Assembly (NCBI GenBank): GCA_963556255.1
Contig: OY744610.1
Location: 66,802,757-66,866,756, forward strand
Length of the DNA: 64,000 bases
Reading direction: 5' to 3'
Source of the DNA: Allolobophora icterica
Taxonomy: Eukaryota > Annelida > Clitellata > Crassiclitellata > Lumbricidae
A program made the translations under genes and the position numbers. Under the pieces are notes generated by a model that worked only from the letters and a program-made list of their open reading frames with translations, did no database searches and was not told where the DNA came from. Below are positions 54,921-64,000 of this stretch, piece after piece. How positions within the stretch are numbered: position 1 is the first letter of the stretch; each line of letters starts with the position of its first letter.

Positions 54921-55404
54921 AGAACCTGATATTTTGTAGTATTGTCTGTTTATAACGAAACCATTTGGCTGCTATGGCCGGCGACGTCGACGTCTTCGTT
55001 AACAAATCCACTTTTCGATAAGACAATAGTACACAGGAATGGAAGGATCCAATTAAACGTCGTGTGACAATACAGAGCGTTTATGGATGTCTTATACTCG
55101 TTAAAACAGGAGACATATACTTGGCTCTTTCCTCCAAAAGAGAGCCTGGCTAGAGAGCACGACGTCCTCAGTTTGATCTCCTTGTCGCCGTGAGTTGTCT
55201 TAATCTAACCGATCTTCAAAACCAACGATTCTATGTTTATACAGTAAACGACTGCAATGGTCTTTAGCCGGATGACGTCATTCATCTCCGCCCAAAACAT
55301 AACTTTTCATTTTCTAATTTCATTTTGAGGTCGTCGACCTCATCTTCGCACGACATAATTATGTTTCAATAGATGACCGATTATACGACAACGAGATACT
55401 TATG

Positions 55405-55446
55405 TATATATAGCTTTGGAAAGAAACGACTTAAAGGTGTCTAAAA
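55405..55446 (+). promoter_or_regulatory. Start-block module, plus
   Basis: TATATATAG at 55405-55413 and AAAGGTGTCTAAAA at 55433-55446 (28 bp). Confidence 0.65.
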
Positions 55447-55562
55447 TGAATACACTATTAATTTCAGAAGCAATTAATATATTAATCGATGGAATTCCAT
55501 TGTCGTCTTCCTCATCTTCGCAGAAAACGGTATTAATGCAGCGATTAAATTAAAGATATACT

Positions 55563-55603
55563 TATATATAGCTTTGAAAAGAACCGATTTAAAGGTGTCT
55601 AAA
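55563..55603 (+). promoter_or_regulatory. Start-block module, plus
   Basis: TATATATAG at 55563-55571 and AAAGGTGTCTAAA at 55591-55603 (28 bp), 158 bp after the previous start block. Confidence 0.65.
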
Positions 55604-56126
55604 ATATATGCACTATTTGTATTATTTTTTTGCTGTCGGCACTATTTTACGTCAGCCTCATGTTGATCAAATTGGTCTATGAAACAATAATATATTCATC
55701 GACCGGAATGCCCCATATGACGTCATTCAACCCCATCCCAGAGTCCTACAATAGTGACCCTCGTGAATAAGCTGGGGCCCTGCGCAAAGCCTTACAGTAG
55801 TGCTTTAGAATTTGAAGTTTGCGATTAGTTTTCGGTCTTTAAAGACTTCTTCAATTGAAGAATTTTTTTAACTAGTTTGGCCATTGATAGGTAGTATGTG
55901 TTTAACGACAACGTGTCATAATAAGGTTGATTGGCGTCGCCCTCCTCCTTTATCCAGCATTTGGATTGCCAGTTCGTTGTAATTTTCGATTTTAAACGAC
56001 GTCTTGAAGCTGCTTAAGCCCTTGACGAATAATTTAAGGTTCACCTCTGCTACTAATAGTTTCAGCTTAACGATATCTAAAGATCATTAGCGTTGCCCTC
56101 GTCCTTTATCGAGGCTTGGGACTGGG

Positions 56127-56146
56127 ACTGCCAGAGTACGAGCAGT
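56127..56146 (+). ncRNA. H3 hairpin
   Basis: ACTGC (56127-56131) pairs with GCAGT (56142-56146); preceded by the CTCGTCCTTTATCGAGGCTT linker typical of H2-H3. Confidence 0.4.
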
Positions 56147-56987
56147 GAGTGGATTTAGATTAGATATTGAATCGCTTTATACACTTAGTGTGAAACATGG
56201 TGTAAATGTTATGGCGCACACCTCTGTGCGGGTGTTTTCTTCTTTCCACGTGAGACTTTTATTATCCAAATACATTTAATACATTTTTCTCTGATTTGTT
56301 TTTTTTTTAAATTTCCATAATATTCACTTATTCTAATTGCTCTGAGTTCTGGATTGCTAACAACACAGCCTTCACCGCTCAGTTTAAATTACTTTTAAAA
56401 TATCTCCTTTTGCGGCACATATTATCGCTCAACGCGTACGCTACTCATCTTTAGCCACGGAATTCACAAAGGAACTACGCGTCATCTTAATCTTACAATT
56501 ATCCTCTGCAGAAATATTTCACCTCAGATGTCTGTCAACTACACCACCTCACTCAACTCGAAAAAACTGTTTATTTCAATTTATGAAATCATGATCATCC
56601 AAGAGCCATCGCTACTATGGTTACCACACACCTACATCTACACGTTCTTCCTTTCCTTTTCGAGAACTTTGATCGATACAAATCACTTTAGTAAACAACA
56701 GGATGCTGACTTCATGTAAAACTGGTTCTTGGAACGCCTGCTTGAAAAACAGCAAATGAGCCTTAGGCCTAGTTGAGAATCACATTCTATCTAAACATGA
56801 CTTAGTTATGAAACTGTGTCCTTGAATTAAAGCTACACAATCATTTATACAATCAAATATTGTTCAATACTTCCTTGCGAGTCATTGAAATTGACTTATT
56901 TTTTCTATGAAGTGAGTCGATGTCCACCGCAGGCACAATTAAAATTGTCGTTGAACAGTGTGTTGCGCTAAAATTTTCAGGCCCTTC

Positions 56988-57003
56988 TTAAACACCTTTA
57001 AAT
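56988..57003 (-). promoter_or_regulatory. Start block, minus, TATA eroded
   Basis: TTAAACACCTTTAAAT; the TATA position reads TACAAATATC. Confidence 0.35.
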
Positions 57004-57261
57004 TGTATAAACCTGATTCTACAAATATCTCATATTCGTTTTGTCGATTATTGGTTGGTCAATCCATGTGGCGGTCAGAAGGATATTATTAGTGATCAAA
57101 TTCTATGACATATTATCATCTCAGATATTTAAAACCCTCTGCTGTCGTCGCTAGCGCCGGGGCGTTGATGTCGACAGAAATTATTTTGACACCCTCTTAT
57201 ATAAATGTAGATTAATTATTTAATAGTGCTAGCAACCTCATGATTCGTGATCTCAGAGACC

Positions 57262-57425
57262 ACCGTGGTCTATCGGTATCATTATCTTTGTCATTGCTCC
57301 TCATCTTCCCATGGAACAATTTGACTACTCGTACATCAGTGGATGATTCATAGACTTCTACGTAGGTCTTGCTCAAGGTCCCTACACAGTAACCGTCTCA
57401 GAGGACGAGGATCGAACCTGCATTA
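57262..57425 (-). mobile_element. SINE fragment
   Basis: ACCACCGTGGTCTATCGG, CTTGCTCAAGGTCCCTAC and GAGGATCGAACCTGC are inverted SINE head and body motifs. Confidence 0.45.
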
Positions 57426-57443
57426 CCCAATTGCCGATGTTAC

Positions 57444-57494
57444 GAAAATGAAACCTATACTGCATAGATAGCAGCCGAAATAAAAGTGTTAAAG
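57444..57494 (+). promoter_or_regulatory. Start-block module, plus, diverged
   Basis: ACGAAAATGAAACC at 57444 and AAAAGTGTTAAAG at about 57482-57494, followed by GCTAAGTTCAGGGCACCAGC. Converges on 57870. Confidence 0.35.
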
Positions 57495-57869
57495 AAGTCG
57501 TGTTTGTAATCGTAAACTCAACAATTTCTAGAGCTAAGTTCAGGGCACCAGCGTTTTCACAATCGCTTCGTCGTACCAGAATGATTGTCCAGAGATGCCA
57601 ACTAAATTTAGGATTGTGACTAGAGAGGGAGGTAGGGTATCCACAGGAAAAATCGATAGAGAAGCGCTTTATAAAATGAGCTGAAATACTATAATAAGGC
57701 GTGAAGGGCCATTGTTGCCATAAGATGTCGTCAAATCTTGAAAATAATGATAATAATCGTTAACTCTGATTGTACATCTGACCTATCTCAGAAATTATAA
57801 AGTGACTCGTATTTTCTCTGAGTTTAAGGTCGTTAAACACGTCACTGCTACGAATCGCAATGGTCTCTG

Positions 57870-57909
57870 TTTAGACACCTTTAAATCTGAAGTTCCATAC
57901 CATATATAT
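57870..57909 (-). promoter_or_regulatory. Start-block module, minus
   Basis: TTTAGACACCTTTAAA at 57870-57885 and CATATATATTTG (26 bp). In its sense AGTGAC...GTCACT flanks GTTTAACGACCTTAAAC (about 57800-57850). Confidence 0.6.
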
Positions 57910-58189
57910 TTGTAATTCATTGTTCAGACATTTAATAGGTTTTCTACCTCTTTTTTGGCCAGATCGGTTCTAAAGTGTCCCTCACCTGTCAAACAAACTC
58001 GCCGCCAGTGCGCTCTAGCCTACAGCTGTACTCACGAATGTCGCTTAATATGCTCTATTTACTCAGTATACTACGAAGTTTTTCTATTCGCAAAAGAATC
58101 ACTTGGCATTTATTTAAAAAGTAGCAATCAAAAAGTTTCTTTAAAAATCGGTGGGGGACAACTGTATACTGTTTCCCCTCACTGTTGAG

Positions 58190-58560
58190 GGTGGAGGTGA
58201 CTTATCCCACCCGGCCCCCCTCCCGAAATCACAGCTTCTGATCCCAGATGAAACTGGAAAGTTGACTAACTTCAAAATGAGAGGCTAGGGAAAACAGCAG
58301 AATCTAGGCGAAGGAAAGCTTCATTTAAGTGGCATTTTGGAAATTTAGGGCGGAAAATCATTCTTCAAATATTCTAAAACATATTCTAAGGATGCTCACT
58401 ACAGCTGATTGAGTCATATTAAGTAAGTAATTAAATAAGTAATCTTTTATTAGCACGAGAGAAACGATCATACTTTACAAGAAAAATGAATGCAATTGCG
58501 AAAGGTAGCACAATATCAGTTGAACAAAATAAACAGATGCAATGTGTGATTTATATATAC
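58190..58560. other. Non-coding, nothing recognised
   Basis: Includes a C-rich patch (CCCACCCGGCCCCCCTCCCG). No domain or TE end seen. Confidence 0.4.
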
Positions 58561-58841
58561 AGCCGAACGACATCTTGTGGTATCGAAAGCCGTTATGGTC
58601 GACATGAAATTATTTCTTGAACAGCTCTCATCTTAACATTGCACTATATTTAGTGTGCTGGTACTTTATTTAGGGTGTCAAATTAACTTTCCTCCAGAGA
58701 CGATTTGAATTTAAATCCGATACATATATAATATATATAATATATTGAACATAATATTTATTTATTTATTTATATAAAGCATGGAAGCCGCAAGACGTCG
58801 TTTTGAGATGGATGCTACCACACGAAATTACGTCGCTCCGA

Positions 58842-58857
58842 TTAGACACCTTTCATT
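58842..58857 (-). promoter_or_regulatory. Start block, minus, cut by minisatellite
   Basis: TTAGACACCTTTCATT as in 49663, but the TATA side is replaced by SD3/minisatellite sequence. Confidence 0.3.
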
Positions 58858-58904
58858 AAAAACACGCAACCAGTCTTCAATGCCATAGGACAACACACGC
58901 AGCC

Positions 58905-59170
58905 ATCTACAGTGCCAGGCATATGCCATAAAGCCATCTGCAGTACCAGGAATAAGCCATATAGCTATCTACAGTTCTAGGCATAAGCCATATAGCCACC
59001 TACATTTCCACACATATTCCATACAGCCACCTACAGGTTTGCAGACGGAGCATTAAAGTCCATACCGGTACTTACTTACATACAGTTCCGGACATATTCC
59101 ATATAGCCATCTACAGTTCCAAGAATAAGCCATAGAGTTATCAAAAATCCCAGGCCTTAGCCATGTAGCC
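58905..59170. repeat. 31-bp minisatellite, diverged array
   Basis: CAGCCATCTACAGTGCCAGG and related monomers, interrupted near 59040-59080. Confidence 0.7.
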
Positions 59171-59274
59171 ACAAGGGTTCCTAATCGTAATCGTAATCGT
59201 AATCTCCAATTTTCCAAAGCGCCACTGTAAAGCTTTCCTTCAGACTTATATCTTTTCTCTTGGCCTTGCGCACT

Positions 59275-59340
59275 GGGAGCGCCTCTGAGCGGTTCACCCT
59301 ACTAGAGGCGCTTTATAAATGAACAAATACAATACAATGC
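59275..59340 (+). mobile_element. SINE tail fragment
   Basis: GGGAGCGCCTCTGAGCGG then AGAGGCGCTTTATAAATG and an AATACAATACAATG end. Confidence 0.5.
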
Positions 59341-59535
59341 AAATGCTGAGCGCAAAGCATCAGCTTATTCTGTTTAACTGTTGCAAGGAAAACTGAAAGC
59401 TCTGAGAACTTTTGATAACAGGTTTCAACGGGTAAAAACCACTGGTACATCCGGGAGACGGGCAGTGGCGAAGATTCGTTCATGGTGTCAGAGCTATGAT
59501 GTAAAATTTAATGCTTGTCTCGTTCCTATTCCTGG

Positions 59536-59715
59536 AAGGCACAAACAAAAGAGGAAGACCTCACAGAGAATGGACAGATGACATTGAAGAATGGTGTGGA
59601 GCAAGTCTCCAGAAACTGAGCCACTCGGCACTGGACAGAACGGAGTGGAAAGACATTGTAAAGAAGGCATCAGACACCTACGGGCGCTGAGCCCATAGTT
59701 ATTGAATGAAATGAA
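59536..59715 (+). mobile_element. LINE ORF2 extreme 3' fragment (RTE-like, second lineage)
   Basis: Encodes NKRGRPHREWTDDIEEWCGA, SLQKLSHSALDRTEWKDIV and ends at a stop (TGA near 59690), then ATTGAATGAAATGAAT, a tail-like end. This is the usual GRPxxxW...DR..W terminus; the sequence differs clearly from the 48574 LINE. Confidence 0.65.
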
Positions 59716-59772
59716 TCGTTCCTATTACAATTATGCAAAACATCACCGGCAAACCAGGCGGAATGATGATGA

Positions 59773-59826
59773 TACGAAAATGAGAGTTATATAAGGTAGA
59801 AAGTAACTGAACTAAAGGTGTCTAAA
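59773..59826 (+). promoter_or_regulatory. Start-block module, plus
   Basis: TACGAAAATGAGAG at 59773, TATATAA at 59788, AAAGGTGTCTAAA at 59814-59826 (26 bp). Converges on 60200, about 400 bp away. Confidence 0.55.
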
Positions 59827-60199
59827 GTTTCAGTGATCAAAATATTAAACTCTAAATTTCTAAAGCTAAGCGCAGGGCACCAGTTTATTGACGTTCGTTT
59901 CGTCGTGTGTGAGAGAGAGGGGGTTATCCAGAGATACCGAGCGAAAGATCAGAGAAAAGGAGACGGAGAATTCGCAGCAAGAAATCGATGAAGAAAATGA
60001 GCAGAACATTATACTCTAATAATCTTCACAGACGACAACGGCCAAGGTTGTCGTAAGATGTCGTTAAACCTTTGAAATAATATCAATAATCGGTAACTAT
60101 GATCATACATCTAATCTGCCTCGTAAATCATTAGAAGTGACTCTTTGTATTTAAGATCGTTAAATACTCCACTGCTACAATCGCCATAATTATGGTCTG

Positions 60200-60229
60200 T
60201 TTAGACACCTCTAAATAAATATTTTTAAA

Positions 60230-60281
<52 letters not shown>
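60200..60281 (-). promoter_or_regulatory. Start-block module, minus, with expanded TA tract
   Basis: TTTAGACACCTCTAAA at 60200-60215. The TATA of this copy has expanded into a (TA)n microsatellite (about 60232-60281). Confidence 0.55.
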
Positions 60282-60284
<3 letters not shown>

Positions 60285-60590
60285 TTTAGTTGAAACATTG
60301 GTTTTTCGATGCGTCTGATTTGAGTTAAGCTCCCAAATATTTGTGGAAAACGCCACGATTTTACCAAGACTTACTCGGTTTAGAAACTTCGCTACTGCCA
60401 ATAATCTAGTGGTGCCAATTCCAATCCAAAATTTGGATAAAGGAGGAGGGCGACGCTGATCTTTGCTATAATACAGAGTCCTTAAGCAGCAAGTAAAGTT
60501 GAAATCTGAATTTCAAGCTCTTTGTCCATTATGACAAGCCAACTGCGAGAATGCAGAAGATTTGATTGTATTCTTACAGCCTAGCATATT

Positions 60591-60798
60591 TCTATAGCGC
60601 CTCTCGAAGTCTACTACTACTCAGAGGCGCTCCCAACTACAGCATTTGATACTGTGTCGGAATTTTCACGCCGAAGCGCTACGAGCAATTGCGAGTGAAG
60701 AACTTGCCCAAGGTCCGTACGCAGCGGCTAGAGTGGGATTCGAACCTGCAACCCTCCGGTCACAAGGCGCCGAACTTACCACTGAGCCACCACGCCCC
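60591..60798 (-). mobile_element. tRNA-derived SINE, family A
   Basis: Very similar to 53029-53240; inverted box B GGGATTCGAACC and box A CCACTGAGCCACCACGCCCC are intact. Confidence 0.85.
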
Positions 60799-61324
60799 AA
60801 TGTAAAACGAAACCGCAGATGATTTGAATGTGTTCTGGCAACCTAACTACATCTTGCGGCTTCGAAATCCGTTGAGGTTGACATGAAAATATTCTTTGAA
60901 CAGTTCTCATTGTAAAAATGCGCTACGTGAAGCGTCCTTATAACACACGCAGATATATAAACGTATTGAGCTTTTGTGAGGTACTAAAAATGCGCTATAT
61001 GAAGTGTCCTGATGCAAACATACAGATATCAAACACTGTGATTGAAGGTTGATGAAATATTAACAGGAGAAGAGGAATATATTTGAAAGTTTAAACAACA
61101 ACGGAACATTTTTGAGACATCTTTTGACCGCAGAGCCATTGACGTCATCTTAAAGAAAATCTAATTCTACCTTTTGTATGACGTTCAATTTAACTAATGA
61201 TTAGCAGATCAAGTTGTTTTCATTGCTTTTACTATACCTCATGGCATCAAAGGCTGTTGACGTCAATACTACAAAATTTGGTTCTCTTTCAGTAAACAAT
61301 TATGTGTATATAAGTTTATTTAAC

Positions 61325-61354
61325 GACGCATTCATATCGATGATGATTAGCGTC
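61325..61354 (+). ncRNA. H2 hairpin
   Basis: GACGC (61325-61329) pairs with GCGTC (61350-61354), and CAT (61333-61335) pairs with ATG (61343-61345). Confidence 0.45.
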
Positions 61355-61638
61355 AGACAAACAACATAAAATATACAGAGTACATAATGGGCGACGTTTC
61401 GGGACCGAGATATGTGCCACTGCCGGCTACCTTACCAGAAAACCCGTTGGAGAAACTGGTAAACGCTTGAACGAAAATGAGAGAGATGTATACACCGTAT
61501 GGAGAGTCAGCCAATAAAATGTTCACTACCTGAATTAACGCCATCTTGAAACTACATGTACCAGTGAAAGAACGAGGGCCATGGCAACGGCCTGGTAGCC
61601 ATAAGATATCGTTAACACTGGAAATTAGTACCAGTTCC

Positions 61639-61678
61639 TTATACACCTCTTTTAAGTATTACAGTCGCCCTATAAATT
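61639..61678 (-). promoter_or_regulatory. Start-block module, minus, diverged
   Basis: TTATACACCTCTTTTAA at 61639-61655 and CTATAAATT at about 61670. Duplicate of 10335. Confidence 0.4.
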
Positions 61679-61932
61679 AGAGCTCTTGCACAGTACGTAC
61701 CAATGAGAATGGTGACCCGATTCTGCGCGTGAAATCATTATCATTATAAGTAGGCCTACTGATACTATTATTACTTTTTAAAATTAGTCGTTCACAGTTA
61801 TTATTACGAAGAATGCTATCATTATTATCATTACTACTATTGTCATTAAAATTGGTACTACAACTACTTATATTACTTTTTTGTCCGGTAGTAGTTATTA
61901 TCATCAGGCTCCTATTGTTATTATTATTACTG

Positions 61933-62097
<165 letters not shown>

Positions 62098-62279
62098 TTC
62101 TCGTCACAATTTTGATATCTACAGGGGTGTCAATCCCCCTAAGTCATTGGAGCAACTTCCCCTTCCCCTCTTCTTCCCCTTCCCCTTCCCCTTCCTCCCC
62201 CCTAAAATTGTGGCACACACGTACTGACAGATCTCCCCTCCCCTATTTCTTGGATGAAGCATTTGCTTCAAAGTTTCTA

Positions 62280-62890
62280 TGGTGTAGACGCCCCTGGATA
62301 TCTATTCCATCAGTTCTCTATACTCTCTTGCTCTGTACGTTTCTGTACGTCTACCTATCTGTTAGTATTTGTCTGGCTGTATGTTTGCTTGTCTGTGTAT
62401 GCAGTTCTAGGCACACAACCATCTGAAATCCTACTCATTAGCCATATGGTCATCTATAATTCTAAATATTGACCATGTAAATATCGACAGTTCCATTCAT
62501 TAGCCATATATAGCCATCTACAGTTCCAGGAATAAGCCACAATACCTCAGAACCTCCACCCTGACCATACCCACTCTCAAAACCGCATTATTAACGCATT
62601 TTTCCAACGTTAGTAGCCTACCTGCCATGAGCTTGACAACAAAGAACTCCATTAACTATCCATAGAACGAAAATTAAACCTATACTGTGTCGAAAGCAAC
62701 CAAGAAAAGGTGTATAACGGACCTTAATATTTTTCTGCTTAGTTTGCTTTGTTTAACGACATCTTGCGGCTGTCGACCTCGTCTTAAAGAGACTTAACAC
62801 ACACTTTACTGACTCGTTGGAAATGAATTGATGTGAGGGATAAGGTTTAGTCTACAATATGCTGACTAGTGACTGTTTAACGACGCTGTG
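62280..62890. repeat. Duplication SD8, copy 2
   Basis: See 53930-54660. Followed directly by SD1 copy 3 (62885-63095), the same junction as at 54660, so both belong to one duplication of about 1.3 kb or more. Confidence 0.75.
62665..62718 (+). promoter_or_regulatory. Start-block module, plus
   Basis: GAACGAAAATTAAACC at 62665, TATACT at 62681, AAAGGTGTATAAC at 62706-62718 (25 bp). Confidence 0.4.
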
Positions 62891-63098
62891 TCACAACAAA
62901 AGACAATTAGCGGCTCCATCTTCATTTATTAAGGCTTGGGACTGGCACTACCAGATTACGGGCTGCGGTGAGTTTAGCCCTCAATTGTAACCACTTACTT
63001 GAAAGTGCATGATTCTTGTTAAGTTGCTTAGTTTCTGTTTAACGACAATTTGTCATGACAAAACGTGTTTTTATAGAAGTTGTACGATTGTACTGAAA

Positions 63099-63407
<309 letters not shown>

Positions 63408-63735
63408 AAACATTTATATAGCTCCCCTTCAAGGTAGCATCCGATTCTCTGCTTCTTCTCCGTGGTCTCTCTGGCAATCGATCTCTGGACAACCCTCTGA
63501 CGCGACGTTACTACCAACACAGTTGTCCGTATAGTTAGACACAAGAAGTTAATGACACGTGAACAGTTTCGCCCTCCTCCTTATTCCAGTTTTATGGATT
63601 GGGATTGGCACCAATGGAGTATGAGCAGTAGTGGAGTTTCTGAACTGAGCTTTACTTTTAATTGGTAGCATTTTTTCCACTAATCGTTGGTAGCAAAGCA
63701 ATCGTCGAGTCCATTGGTGTATTTAATTTTACTAG

Positions 63736-63976
63736 GCCTAAGGTTCTTTGGTTCTTTGGACATGTTATGCGATCTGATGGTCTGGAGAAGGAAATGATGC
63801 TGGCGTGCGGTGAGGGGAGGAGAAGACGGGGTCGCCCAAGGAGATGGATGGATGAGATACAAGATGTAACTGGCATGAATTTGGCAGAATTAAGGGACTT
63901 GTCATCGAATAGGAAACAATGGAGTGTGTTCACCAGGACGATCGCTAGAGCTCCACGAGCTGACAGCACAAGGTGA
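63736..63976 (+). mobile_element. LINE 3' fragment (same family as 48574-49505)
   Basis: Encodes WFFGHVMRSDGLEKEMMLAC, GRPRRWMDEI and the identical C-terminus. Only the last 80 residues are present; the left edge joins module-type sequence at about 63735. Confidence 0.8.
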
Positions 63977-64000
63977 CAAGGTGAGGCCTAAGTGTAACGT

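Larger units (their letters stand above)
54660..55800. repeat. Duplication SD1, copy 2
   Basis: See 47335-48345. This copy has an uninterrupted right end and shows what the 48346 insertion cut. Confidence 0.8.

Overview
The window looks like invertebrate metazoan nuclear DNA. It is gene-poor, about 60 percent AT, full of long microsatellites, and carries tRNA-derived SINEs, CR1-like and RTE-like LINE remnants, piggyBac-like and hAT-like DNA transposons, and one metazoan serpin. No ribosomal RNA, no bacterial-style operon and no CRISPR array is visible. I cannot name the species from sequence alone.

Layout. 1-1270: a TA-flanked inverted-repeat DNA element. 1484-2773 (minus): a secreted serpin whose reading frame is broken twice by compensating single-base indels. 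3286-4312: a TTAA-flanked piggyBac-like element. From about 4.8 kb to the end the DNA is a mosaic of one diverged, dispersed family of non-coding modules, interrupted by transposons. These are hAT-like elements at 13880, 28843, 30181, 42702 and 43085; piggyBac-like elements at 14217 and 20618; LINE fragments at 20830, 35456, 46210, 48574, 49990, 59536 and 63736; and a 403-bp retroposon at 27220. Microsatellites include an uninterrupted (AC)281 at 43625-44186.

The unexplained signal is the module family. About 58 copies, on both strands, carry a TATA-like box and then, with the TATA start 24-28 bp upstream, a conserved block reading AAAGGTGTCTAAA. Many also have CGAAAATGA just upstream of the TATA. 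That geometry is what a TATA box and transcription start would give. Around these start blocks lie recurring short sequences that fold into hairpins (called H1, H2 and H3 here). Different copies keep the pairing while changing both bases of a pair. H1, H2 and a third small hairpin share the core TTTAACGAC. Modules occur in tandem (about 430 bp), convergent (about 400 bp between start blocks) and divergent (about 100 bp) arrangements. My reading is a large, undescribed family of short structured non-coding RNA genes, or an ancient retroposed derivative of one. The main alternative is an old non-autonomous transposon family. RNA data and a covariation test would decide.

Apart from the serpin, the only clear coding sequences belong to mobile elements: an RNase H domain with all four acidic residues, RT fragments, an internally deleted piggyBac transposase and a short SAP-like peptide. 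Nearly all other open frames are microsatellite translations or shadows of repeats.
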